From contig NZ_CP041638.1 of assembly GCF_007197775.1 (NCBI RefSeq), forward strand, positions 1,054,001-1,118,000: DNA of 64,000 bases. The letters are read 5' to 3'. Origin of the DNA: Thalassotalea sp. PS06. GTDB taxonomy: Bacteria > Pseudomonadota > Gammaproteobacteria > Enterobacterales > Alteromonadaceae. This document shows positions 26,035 to 34,828 of the stretch, piece after piece (position 1 is the first letter of the stretch; every line of letters begins with the position of its first letter). A model generated the notes under the pieces. The model was not told where the DNA came from. It saw nothing but the letters and a program-made list of their open reading frames with translations, and did not search any database. The position numbers and the translations under genes are program-made.

Positions 26035-26616
26035 TTATTTCTTGCCTGGCGGATACTGTGCAAGGATATTGGCCACGGCTTTATCAATATCCTGTTGGCG
26101 TTTTTCTGGCTTGTCATTTCCTTTGGCATTGAAGCTGTCAAAACCACGCCAGATTAACTTTCCACCTTGATGAAAATCTATGGTTACCCGCATTTCCACG
26201 GTTTCCCTGCCGGAAACTGGAATCGAAGTATTTACCCCAACCCCTACAGAACTATTGCTGCTATGACGACCCGTACCAAGTCCAATATTAATTGATGAGT
26301 TGTTTTGTTTAGTCTGGGTCGTAATGAAATGACTGACAATGATGTGTTGGTCGCTGCCGGTATTGTTAGTTACGCTAAAGCCCTTAGCCAATAGTTGCTG
26401 TTCGATGGATTTTGTAAGCCGCTCTTCGGTTAGATCATCGGGTTTTATCCCCTGTTTGCTAGGCCCTTGCTGGAACTCGGAAATGGCGCTGAAGTCTTTT
26501 CGGGTATCATAATCGCTGACCGCGGAAGAGGACTGACACCCTTGAATTAGCAGCACAAGCAGACTCATTAACAACAGTTGATAGTGGCTGGAAAATTGCC
26601 GTTTTAGCGGGTTCAT
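26035..26616 (-). CDS. DUF4136-like lipoprotein
   Basis: A 193-aa protein with a long N-terminal basic stretch, then a hydrophobic leader ending LLIQGC, so it is probably a lipoprotein. The mature part (DYDTRKDFSAISEFQQGP, LTEERLTKSIEQQLLAKGFS, HQGGKLIWRGFDS, DIDKAVANILAQYPP) follows the DUF4136 pattern of small envelope lipoproteins of unknown function. A Gly/Ser/Asn-rich segment (SSINIGLGTGRHSSNSSVGV) lies in the middle. Convergent with nqrM. Confidence 0.8.
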   Translation of the reverse strand: MNPLKRQFSSHYQLLLMSLLVLLIQGCQSSSAVSDYDTRKDFSAISEFQQGPSKQGIKPDDLTEERLTKSIEQQLLAKGFSVTNNTGSDQHIIVSHFITTQTKQNNSSINIGLGTGRHSSNSSVGVGVNTSIPVSGRETVEMRVTIDFHQGGKLIWRGFDSFNAKGNDKPEKRQQDIDKAVANILAQYPPGKK

Positions 26617-26704
26617 AAGGGCGTCCTCGTTTTTTGTTTATTATTAGCTTATAGACTCCTGCACCTGTTTTATCAACCAGATGCGGGTGTAATGGACGAA
26701 GCGC

Positions 26705-27487
26705 TTAACTCTCAAATAGTTCGATATCCATATGTAATCTATCTGAGTCACTAAAGGCAATTAAATGTTGCTCTTGCTGACAAACACCAACTTTGGCTGG
26801 CAGCTTACAAGGCATCTTAAAGTTGGCTTTGCAATGTGTAACTTCGATTTGTTTATCGAGCAGTAGACGGTGACACATGTACATTCCGTGGATGATAGCT
26901 CGATCAAAGCCAAACAATTTAGCACTGACATCATAAAGATGAATTGGGTTGTAATCGCCACTGACCTTAGCATAACGACGGGCCAATTTATGACTGATTA
27001 GCAGAAAGTATTCCTGCTGGAACTGGCGCATTTGCTGAGTTTTCTTAGCCGTCGGTTTATCGGTTTTGTCGCGTTTAAGCATCACATTAGTATTGCTAAG
27101 GCAATGCTGTCCTTGCTGATGGAATTCGATAACAATCTTAACTTCTTTACCTTTAGGGTGCTCAATGCCCTGATAAATATTAATCTCTAAATCAAAGGGT
27201 AAAGCGCGATCAAAATTGTTGAATTGTTGGAATTCACTGGAAAGATGTACCAGGCCAATGGCTTTATAGGCAAATCGTTTGTCAGCGAAAACCTTAAGGA
27301 TGTAAGGAAAGGCGGTTAAAAACTCATAACTGATTGGTAACTCCTGGCCTGGAGCTATCTGCATGGCTTTGCGAAATTCCTGTTGCTGCTTCAGATTAGC
27401 CTGGCAATGAGAATAGTGGCATTGAAAATCGGCAACCTGGGTACTGGGAAGAGATTTTTTCGCTAATAAATTTAAATAGGTCAACAT
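26705..27487 (-). CDS. MaoC-like hot-dog dehydratase domain protein
   Basis: A 260-aa protein. The C-terminal half has the (R)-hydratase signature YAKVSGDYNPIHLYDVSAKL and AIIHGMYMCHRLL, with the catalytic Asp and His of MaoC/PhaJ enzymes. The N-terminal half looks like a second, degenerate hot-dog domain. It may hydrate enoyl-CoA or enoyl-ACP, or only bind acyl groups; the substrate is unknown. It stands alone, transcribed away from the repeat at 27.5 kb. Confidence 0.8.
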   Translation of the reverse strand: MLTYLNLLAKKSLPSTQVADFQCHYSHCQANLKQQQEFRKAMQIAPGQELPISYEFLTAFPYILKVFADKRFAYKAIGLVHLSSEFQQFNNFDRALPFDLEINIYQGIEHPKGKEVKIVIEFHQQGQHCLSNTNVMLKRDKTDKPTAKKTQQMRQFQQEYFLLISHKLARRYAKVSGDYNPIHLYDVSAKLFGFDRAIIHGMYMCHRLLLDKQIEVTHCKANFKMPCKLPAKVGVCQQEQHLIAFSDSDRLHMDIELFES

Positions 27488-27534
27488 GAATATACCGATG
27501 TTTTGACAACACGTTATTAGTCATCAATCTTTTT

Positions 27535-27636
27535 ATACCATTCATTAATATAGAATGGCTATATCAATGAAATCTATGTCGTAAATGAACCTCTGCCCTA
27601 ACTCTGAGTTGTGCAAAAACTTAGTGGAATTGGTAT
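27535..27636. repeat. Partial MITE copy, about 102 bp
   Basis: CATTAATATAGAATGGCTAT through CCTCTGCCCTAACTCTGAGT to the end CTTAGTGGAATTGGTAT closely match the right third of the 24.3-kb element. Both tips read ATACCA inward, so it looks like an internally deleted element. It lies in the 334-bp gap between the MaoC-like gene and the small membrane protein; the rest of the gap holds nothing I recognise. Confidence 0.7.
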
Positions 27637-27821
27637 TACTTTAACGGATCTCTTTGATTTCGCAACTTAATTGCATCAGGGGTTGTTAATGTCGGGGTCT
27701 CTGTGATTAATCTCTGATTTGGGTTTGTCGTTTCTTAAAAAAGGGCTGAATGATAGCCTGTATTTATCCGCATTTATTCATAACCACCTATAATTTTTCT
27801 AATTCGACAAAAGGTGATGTT

Positions 27822-28118
27822 ATGAAAAAACGTGTGACCCGACTAAGTATTCATCAAAACGCATTGATGGCCGGTATCTTGATGGCAGTAGCATTTTTGC
27901 CTTTTTTAATCCCTGTGATGCTATTGTCATTTATGGCTCCTGAGGTTGCCAACCAGGACCCGGATATGCAGCAATTTAGCGGCTGGACATTACTGGTAGT
28001 GCCGATTATCTACTTTATCTTCACTTATATCAGTACCGCCATTATGTGCTTTTTCTATAATTTACTGGCGCCGATGATCGGCGGCTTCGAAGTCGAAATT
28101 GAATCAGAAAACGGCTAA
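27822..28118 (+). CDS. Small membrane protein (DUF3566-like)
   Basis: A 98-aa protein from ATG 27822, preceded by AAGGTGAT; the longer open frame begins 24 codons earlier without a ribosome site. Two or three membrane helices: MAGILMAVAFLPFLIPVMLL, then SGWTLLVVPIIYFIFTYIS and a terminal amphipathic stretch FFYNLLAPMIGGFEVEIES. The pattern YNLLAP.IGG.E.E is seen in DUF3566-type proteins. Function unknown. It converges with betT, seven bases apart. Confidence 0.65.
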   Translation: MKKRVTRLSIHQNALMAGILMAVAFLPFLIPVMLLSFMAPEVANQDPDMQQFSGWTLLVVPIIYFIFTYISTAIMCFFYNLLAPMIGGFEVEIESENG

Positions 28119-28124
28119 TACTGG

Positions 28125-30101
28125 CTAATTAAGTAAATAGATGAAATAACGATGTTTGTAATATTGGTCGATTACATCGTTAATGACGCCAAGCTTTGAC
28201 CAACCCATGACATCGTAATCCTGACCACCTTCGGTTAGGTGCACGACAGCCCGGTAATAATGTAGATCATCGTCATCCGGGTCTTGTGCCAGCGATTCGA
28301 GTTGTTCTTCGGTTAAATTAGGTTGCACGTTTTTCTGGCGGTAAACGGCGTAGACAAAATCCGGAGAATCCTCGAGTTTTATTTGTAACTGCCAGCCCAG
28401 TTCAGTTTCACCTAAGTGAGCATTCTCTCCCAATGTGATAAATTCTTCGGTTATCTCCGTTAGCGATGGAAGGATGGTGTTTTCAATAAAATTGTCGATA
28501 TTATCTTTTGTGGGGTAATGATTAATCTTAGTGAGCCGTTCTCGCCAGGATTTATTCTCGGCTCCTGTATGAGGGAACGAGGTTAGCAAAAAACTTTCCT
28601 GTTTGAAGGTTTCCACCCGCAGTGCTTTGAGCAAGCCTCCCATCGACATCAACAGTACTATGGTAAAGGGTAGGGCACTGGCAATGGTCATGGTTTGTAA
28701 CGAGTTTAGGCCACCAGCAAGCAGTAAAATACCAGCAACCAGGCCAACACAAATCGCCCAATAGATACGCTGCCAAACCGGTGTATTGTTGTTACCGTAG
28801 GAGCACAGCATATCGATGACCATGGCTCCGGAATCACAGCTGGTGACAAAAAATATCACAATCATTAGCACCGTGAGCCCGGCTAGTATTTCCGTAAACG
28901 GAAAATGCTCGAGGAAGACAAACAGGGCGACAGACGTATTTTCGGAAACCATCTGTACTAAATCATCAGCATTACCGCTGCCTACCATCTCAATAGCGCT
29001 ATTACCGAAAATTGTCATCCAGAACATGGTAAACGCGCTTGGGATCAACAGCACCCCAACAATAAATTGACGAATGGTTCTGCCACGGGAAATACGGGCA
29101 ATAAATAAACCCACAAACGGTGCCCAGGCTAGCCACCAACCCCAGTAAAATAGGGTCCAGCCACCAATCCAGTCGGTTTTTTCGTAAGCGTAAAGGTTAA
29201 AGGTTGAGCGGACAATATGAGATAAATAATCGCCGATGTTTTGCACGTAAGCGGACAACAAGAATACCGTAGGGCCGAGGATGAAAACTAGGGCAAGCAA
29301 GCCTAGCGCGAGCCCCATATTGGTTTCAGATAATCGTTTGATGCCTTTGTCCAGACCGCTGACCACAGAAACTATGGCAAAGCCAATAATCACCGTCATT
29401 AAAATGATTTGGTTTAAATTGTTTACTTCAATGCCGAACAGATAGTGAAAGCCGGAATTAACCTGGGAAGCACCAAGGCCAAGTGAAGTCGCAACGCCAA
29501 ATACGGTACCAACCGCCGCAAAGATATCAACCAGGTGTCCCGGCCAGCCATATATTTTATTGCCGATAAACGGGTAGAGTGCTGACCGCAACGTTAACGG
29601 CAGGTTCATCCGAAACGCAAAATAGGCAAGGATCAGCGCGACTACTGCGTAGATTGCCCAGGCATGTAAACCCCAATGGAAAAAGGTAGTACGCATTGCT
29701 TCTCTTGCGGCTTCTATGGTTTCTGGCGCCGCATCCGGTGGTGAGGAGTAATGCATAATGGGTTCTGCAACACTAAAGAACATCAACCCAATGCCCATAC
29801 CTGCTGCAAACAACATAGATATCCACGACATCATCGAATAGGCCGGCTTGGAGTGGTCAGGACCGAGGCGAATATCTCCGTATTTTGATATACACAGAAA
29901 GATAACGTAAATGAGAATGATGGCGACACTGAGAATATAAAACCAGCTGGCATCTTTGATTATGATGTCCTGCAGGCTATTAAAGTTATCGGCTGCGGAA
30001 TCGGGCCAGAGCACAGCATAAAGCAGAAGTGCGAGGATAATTGCGGATGAGCTGATAAAGACTTTTCTATTGAGCCCTTCGGGTTGCAGTTTGTTTGGCA
30101 A
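28125..30101 (-). CDS. betT: BCCT-family (BetT-type) choline/betaine transporter
   Basis: A 658-aa transporter with 12 membrane segments: RLGPDHSKPAYSMMSWISML, then AAGMGIGLMFFSVAEPIMHY, and the substrate signature WTLFYWGWWLAWAPFVGLFI with aromatic residues for trimethylammonium binding. A soluble C-terminal domain of about 150 residues matches BetT, which uses it for osmotic control. It takes up choline or glycine betaine with proton or sodium. The start is TTG 30101 with a near-perfect GGAGGTGA before it. Confidence 0.88.
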   Translation of the reverse strand: MPNKLQPEGLNRKVFISSSAIILALLLYAVLWPDSAADNFNSLQDIIIKDASWFYILSVAIILIYVIFLCISKYGDIRLGPDHSKPAYSMMSWISMLFAAGMGIGLMFFSVAEPIMHYSSPPDAAPETIEAAREAMRTTFFHWGLHAWAIYAVVALILAYFAFRMNLPLTLRSALYPFIGNKIYGWPGHLVDIFAAVGTVFGVATSLGLGASQVNSGFHYLFGIEVNNLNQIILMTVIIGFAIVSVVSGLDKGIKRLSETNMGLALGLLALVFILGPTVFLLSAYVQNIGDYLSHIVRSTFNLYAYEKTDWIGGWTLFYWGWWLAWAPFVGLFIARISRGRTIRQFIVGVLLIPSAFTMFWMTIFGNSAIEMVGSGNADDLVQMVSENTSVALFVFLEHFPFTEILAGLTVLMIVIFFVTSCDSGAMVIDMLCSYGNNNTPVWQRIYWAICVGLVAGILLLAGGLNSLQTMTIASALPFTIVLLMSMGGLLKALRVETFKQESFLLTSFPHTGAENKSWRERLTKINHYPTKDNIDNFIENTILPSLTEITEEFITLGENAHLGETELGWQLQIKLEDSPDFVYAVYRQKNVQPNLTEEQLESLAQDPDDDDLHYYRAVVHLTEGGQDYDVMGWSKLGVINDVIDQYYKHRYFIYLLN

Positions 30102-30305
30102 AGCTCACCTCCTAACACAAAGCCTTTGTGGAGAATATCAACGACTTGCCAGCACAGCTCACCGGAAAGTTGGAACTAAGTATAGACAAGCTTTTTATAT
30201 CTTGAACATTTGATTGAATTTGCTCACTCGCCAGGGTTTGCTTTACAGCTATGAAATCGGTAGACTGTATTTATATACAGTTATTGGTTTGTTGTTGTCG
30301 AGGCA

Positions 30306-31355
30306 ATTATCAAAAAGATCATCCACATTGATATGGATTGCTTCTATGCTGCGGTGGAAATGCGGGATAACCCGGCGCTGCAGGATATTCCTATTGCCAT
30401 TGGTGGCAGCAGCAAACGTGGCGTTATTGCCACCTGTAATTATCCGGCTCGTGAATTTGGCGTGCGCTCGGCCATGCCGGTTGCCCATGCTTTGCGTCTC
30501 TGCCCTGATTTAACCATGGTTAAAGGTCGAATGTCGGTTTACAAAGAAGTGTCAGGGCAAATTCGTGGAATATTCCAGCGCTACACCGATTTGATTGAAC
30601 CCCTTTCCTTAGATGAAGCTTATCTTGACGTTACTGACAGTCCACATTGTCACGGCAGTGCGACATTAATCGCCGAGCAAATTCGTAAAGATATCCAGCA
30701 GGAATTGAATCTAACCGCCTCCGCCGGGGTTGCTCCCTGTAAATTCGTTGCCAAGATTGCTTCCGATGAAAATAAGCCTAACGGCATCTGTGTCATTAAA
30801 CCGGAGCAGGTTCGCGACTTTGTCGCGGAGTTAGATTTAAAGAAAATTCCCGGCGTTGGACCAAAAACGTTAGAGCGTTTGCATCAAAAGGGGCTCAGAA
30901 CCGGCGCCGATGTGCGTCGTCATTCTTTAGAAGACATTCAGCAATGGTTCGGTAAGTTTGGCGGCAGCTTATATGAGCGTTGCCAGGGTATCGATAATCG
31001 GGAGGTAAAAACTGACCGGGTTCGAAAATCTCTCGGCATTGAGACAACTTTGGCAGAAAATATAGATAGTGAGTCTGAATGTCTGCAAGTGCTTACCTCG
31101 TTATTACCGAAATTCGAACAGCGTCTGCATAAAGCTGATGAACAGGCAATCTGTCGTCAAGGCATTAAAGTGAAATTTGCTGATTTTACTCAAACCACCG
31201 TCGATCAAAGTTGTGCGCAGTTAACGCCAGAACTCTTCCCTTCATTATTAAAAGAGGCTCTGAGCCGAGGTCAAGGTAAGCCAGTGCGGTTACTGGGTAT
31301 TCACGTCGGTTTCTCTGCCAAACAAGATAAACAACAGCTTTCCTTTAATCTTTGA
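30306..31355 (+). CDS. dinB: DNA polymerase IV (Y family) with non-canonical start
   Basis: From the first ATG (30333) the frame gives 340 aa beginning MDCFYAAVEMRDNPALQ. Homologues begin earlier, and here the in-frame codons just upstream encode IIKKIIHID, which contains the catalytic Asp of the palm. The upstream frame from the TAG at 30261 has no ATG, GTG or TTG, so a working enzyme must start at ATT 30306 or ATC 30309, two to five bases after GAGG. Second catalytic pair: SLDEAYLDV. The helix-hairpin-helix (LDLKKIPGVGPKTLERL) and little-finger domain are intact. Pol IV performs translesion synthesis. Possible alternatives are a start-codon mutation or a sequence error. Confidence 0.88.
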   Translation: MIKKIIHIDMDCFYAAVEMRDNPALQDIPIAIGGSSKRGVIATCNYPAREFGVRSAMPVAHALRLCPDLTMVKGRMSVYKEVSGQIRGIFQRYTDLIEPLSLDEAYLDVTDSPHCHGSATLIAEQIRKDIQQELNLTASAGVAPCKFVAKIASDENKPNGICVIKPEQVRDFVAELDLKKIPGVGPKTLERLHQKGLRTGADVRRHSLEDIQQWFGKFGGSLYERCQGIDNREVKTDRVRKSLGIETTLAENIDSESECLQVLTSLLPKFEQRLHKADEQAICRQGIKVKFADFTQTTVDQSCAQLTPELFPSLLKEALSRGQGKPVRLLGIHVGFSAKQDKQQLSFNL

Positions 31356-31499
31356 TCTTTGTTCTTTGATCTTAATACCGTTTCTCAGAGTACTTACTAA
31401 GCAACTAAGAGACCGGGCTTTCCCATAACTACGATGACTGGATTTTCTGCTAGAAATATCCCATAGTCTGAAAGTAACAAAAATAAATAGAGTAACACT

Positions 31500-32357
31500 A
31501 TGAAAAAATTATCAATTTTATTGCTGTTAAGCGGCATGTTAAGTCTGCCGGCACAGGCGGCACAGGATTTCTCCGATGTAAGCATTATCGCCGATAAAGT
31601 CGCCGGAGATGTTTATATGCTGCAGGGCGCTGGTGGAAACATCGGAGTACTGGCAACCGATGAAGGCTTATTGCTTGTCGATGATCAATTTGAGCCCCTG
31701 GCTGAGAAGATCGAAACGGCAATGAAAGAAATTAAAGATCAGCCGTTAAAGTATGTTGTTAATACTCACTATCATGGCGACCACACAGGTGCTAATGCCT
31801 ACTTTGCGCAACACGCGCCAATTTTTGCCCATGAGAATGTGCGCAAGCGCGTAGCTGAAGATAATAAGAAAACCGGTGCCCATTTGCCGGTGGTTACCTA
31901 CAAAGATGGTGTGAAGATTTACCTTGATGATGAAGTGATTGAGTTGATGCATTTGCCTTCTGGGCATACCGATGGTGATACCGTGGTGTACTTTTCGAAG
32001 CATAAAGTCTTGCACATGGGCGATCTGTTTTTTGAGGGACGTTTCCCGTATATCGACATCACCCACGGCGGCACAGTCAAAGGCTATCTGGCAAACATCA
32101 AAAAGATTCGTGAAAGCTACGCCCAGGACATCAAGATTATTCCGGGTCACGGTAAGCTTACCGATATGATAGGCCTGCAATCTTTTATTGAAATGATTAC
32201 TTATTCCATCGACCTAGTAGAAACGGCTTTAGAAGAGGGTAAAACCGAAGAAGAGATTCTAAAAGCTGGTATCGGTGAGCAGTATAAAGACTGGAGCTGG
32301 CAGTTTATCAATGAAGAGCGCTGGTTAAAGACCTTAATTACTGACCTTGGTAAGTAG
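31500..32357 (+). CDS. Secreted metallo-beta-lactamase-fold hydrolase
   Basis: A 285-aa protein with a signal peptide (cleavage near AQA-AQDF). Metal motif THYHGDHTGANAYF (HxHxDH), then SGHTDGDTVVYF (His), LHMGDLFFEGRFPYID (Asp) and IIPGHG (His): a complete two-zinc site. It is periplasmic. The family includes beta-lactamases but also quinoprotein-relay and thiol hydrolases; the sequence is closer to the SoxH/quinoprotein-relay type than to classical B1 lactamases, so antibiotic resistance should not be assumed. Confidence 0.88.
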   Translation: MKKLSILLLLSGMLSLPAQAAQDFSDVSIIADKVAGDVYMLQGAGGNIGVLATDEGLLLVDDQFEPLAEKIETAMKEIKDQPLKYVVNTHYHGDHTGANAYFAQHAPIFAHENVRKRVAEDNKKTGAHLPVVTYKDGVKIYLDDEVIELMHLPSGHTDGDTVVYFSKHKVLHMGDLFFEGRFPYIDITHGGTVKGYLANIKKIRESYAQDIKIIPGHGKLTDMIGLQSFIEMITYSIDLVETALEEGKTEEEILKAGIGEQYKDWSWQFINEERWLKTLITDLGK

Positions 32358-32373
32358 ATTCGTAATCGTTAAC

Positions 32374-32404
32374 AAAAAGCCCGCTATCAGAGCGGGCTTT
32401 TTTA
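32374..32404. terminator. Bidirectional terminator
   Basis: AAAAAGCCCGCT-atcag-AGCGGGCTTTTTT between convergent genes; A-tract and T-tract make it usable in both directions. Confidence 0.92.
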
Positions 32405-32417
32405 ATGGCTTTTTTAT

Positions 32418-34697
32418 TTAGTTTTGCGGTTCAAAGTTGTCATTGAAAAAACGCATGATAGCGTTATTTAAATGCACTTTTACCGGTTTGCCGCGCATGC
32501 TGTGCTTAGAGCCTGGGTAAGTCATCAAATCAAACATTTTGTTTTGATCCTGCATGACTTTAATCAGTTTAGTCGTGTTAGTAAACAACACGTTGTCGTC
32601 CGCCATACCATGGTACAGGAATAACGAACCCTCGAAACCTTCAACATAGGGGAATACCGAGCTTTGCTCATATCCTTGGGCATTGCTTTCTGGATGACCC
32701 AAATAGCGCTCAGTGTAATGGGTATCGTATAACAACCAGTCTGTTACCGGTGCACCACTAACACCCGCCTGGAAATATTCCGGTGCTTTAAACATAGCCA
32801 TTAACGCCATGTAACCACCGTAACTGTGGCCGTATATGCCAATTCGGTTAGCATCAACAAACGGTAAGGTGCGCAAATATTTCACACCGGTGATTTGGTC
32901 GGTTAGCTCGACATCACCAAGGTTTTTGTAGATTGGAAACTCAAACGCAGTACCGCGATAGTTGGAACCGCGATTGTCCAGCTGAAATACGATGTAACCC
33001 TGACTGACCATGTATTGAATCATATCGGCGCCACCCCACTGATTCGTAACGCGCTGTGCAATCGGACCGCCGTAAACATGAACAATCACCGGGTATTTTT
33101 TGCCTGGTTTTAAGTTTTTCGGGGTGTAGAGTTTGTAATAAAGATCGACCTCACCATCATCGGATTTCAATGTACCGAACTTAGGTGTAACTAATGCATC
33201 CAGATATGGCGCCACCGGATGGTTGCTATCCAGTGCATTCTCAATCAAATAAGTAACCCGTTCGCCATTTGCTTTGTGCAAACTTAACTGTGGAGCAACG
33301 CTGACACTAGAGAAGTTATCCAGGTAGGTTTGTTTGTCTTTAGCAAAGCGAATTTTATGAAAACCACTACGTTTGCTAATGCGGGTTACATGCTCAGGTG
33401 ACTTGCCATCTAAGGTGACTTTATAAAGATGCTTTTCTAATGGCGTATCTGCACGGCCAGTGAAGTACACCCAGCCTTGTTCTTCATCGACAGCAACCAA
33501 CTCGTCGACAACCCATTTGCCTTTTGTTAACTGGGCTAATACTTCCCCTTCATAATTGTAGAGATAAAGATGTTTAAAACCGTCTCGTTCAGAGGCCCAG
33601 ATAAACTGGCGGTTTTTCTTCAGGAAAGTCAAATCATGATTAAGGTTGATCCAATGATCAGATGCTTCGGTTAGCACAGTTTTGCCAACACGGGATTTAA
33701 GCTGGTGGAAACGAAGTTTAAGCGTTTGTTGATCGCGGCTTTGCCATTGATAGCTTAACCCTTTAGAGTCTGGCAACCAGTTAACTCGCGCCAGGTAGAT
33801 GTCGGTTTCCTCACCAAGTGGAAAGTTTTTCACTTTGCCATTGCTGATTTGCACTGACTTTAGTTTTACCCTGACATTGTTGGTGCCAGTGGCCGGGTAG
33901 CGTTGTTCGTAAAGCTTTACTTCTTCGGCATAAATTTCATTACGAATGGCGATATCGACACCGGACTCATCCACCTGAATGTAGGCCAGGTGTTTCTCAT
34001 TCGGCGACCACCAATAGCCGGTCATTCGATCCATTTCTTCCTGAGCAACGAATTCGGCCATACCGTTTTTGATGGTATCTTTGCCATCTTTGGTCAACGT
34101 CACTTCTTTTTTCTTAGTTGCAGTAACATCGATTAAATAGATGTTCTGGCGCTTGATGTAAGAAACGTATTTTCCCTTCGGCGAGAACTTAATATCCGTT
34201 TCCCATTCCTTGTCTGCGGTTAGCTGTTGCGCATCTTTGCTCTCGGTATCGTAAAGGTACAAATCACCATTGATTGGAAACACGATACTCGAACCATCAG
34301 GGGAGATAACGTATTCCATGATACCGGAACCGTAAACTCGCTGGCGCTCACGGCGGGCTTTTTCTTCGTCACTCAGCTCTTCTTTACCACTGAATATACT
34401 GTCAGAGTCCACTAACAAGGTATGTTCGTTGCTGGCAATGTCATATTGCCAGAGATCATAACGATTCTGGTCTTCGAGTTTGGCCTTTAAATAAGAGACT
34501 TTACTGCCATCTGGGAAGTATTGTAAGTTTTTCGACTTTTCACCGGTTAACGCCGGAGCGCTATAGATGCGATCAATGGTTAACGGCTTTGGCTCGACAG
34601 TTGTCGACGGGGCTGTCTGGTCTTGTGCCAGAGGTTCTTCGGCATGAAGTGTTGCACTTAGCAACAGCATCAGCATACCGGATACTGCTTTTTTCAT
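32418..34697 (-). CDS. Dipeptidyl peptidase IV-type S9 peptidase
   Basis: A 759-aa exported serine peptidase. Signal peptide MKKAVSGMLMLLLSATLHA. An N-terminal beta-propeller (about 40-470, with the DPP IV N-region phrase ILVQEEMDR-like VAQEEMDRMTGYWW, whose Glu pair binds the substrate amino terminus), then an alpha/beta hydrolase domain: GHSYGGY with Ser625, HGMADDNVLF (Asp) and GSKHSM with His732. It removes Xaa-Pro or Xaa-Ala dipeptides from peptides. Monocistronic by position. Confidence 0.93.
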   Translation of the reverse strand: MKKAVSGMLMLLLSATLHAEEPLAQDQTAPSTTVEPKPLTIDRIYSAPALTGEKSKNLQYFPDGSKVSYLKAKLEDQNRYDLWQYDIASNEHTLLVDSDSIFSGKEELSDEEKARRERQRVYGSGIMEYVISPDGSSIVFPINGDLYLYDTESKDAQQLTADKEWETDIKFSPKGKYVSYIKRQNIYLIDVTATKKKEVTLTKDGKDTIKNGMAEFVAQEEMDRMTGYWWSPNEKHLAYIQVDESGVDIAIRNEIYAEEVKLYEQRYPATGTNNVRVKLKSVQISNGKVKNFPLGEETDIYLARVNWLPDSKGLSYQWQSRDQQTLKLRFHQLKSRVGKTVLTEASDHWINLNHDLTFLKKNRQFIWASERDGFKHLYLYNYEGEVLAQLTKGKWVVDELVAVDEEQGWVYFTGRADTPLEKHLYKVTLDGKSPEHVTRISKRSGFHKIRFAKDKQTYLDNFSSVSVAPQLSLHKANGERVTYLIENALDSNHPVAPYLDALVTPKFGTLKSDDGEVDLYYKLYTPKNLKPGKKYPVIVHVYGGPIAQRVTNQWGGADMIQYMVSQGYIVFQLDNRGSNYRGTAFEFPIYKNLGDVELTDQITGVKYLRTLPFVDANRIGIYGHSYGGYMALMAMFKAPEYFQAGVSGAPVTDWLLYDTHYTERYLGHPESNAQGYEQSSVFPYVEGFEGSLFLYHGMADDNVLFTNTTKLIKVMQDQNKMFDLMTYPGSKHSMRGKPVKVHLNNAIMRFFNDNFEPQN

Positions 34698-34828
34698 AGT
34701 TTGCCAGAGTCAATAGAATTAAATAACTGATTATTCTACTAACCAAAACCAAACCTGTCGAAGGGTTTGTGTCAAACTATTGGCGATTATGTCGTTACAA
34801 AATGTGAACGCTATTACCCAAGCAGGAG

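Noticed and set aside
31500..32357. Acquired beta-lactamase
   Set aside because: The fold and metal site fit the wider family, but the sequence does not look like a clinical B1 enzyme and the context is chromosomal core.
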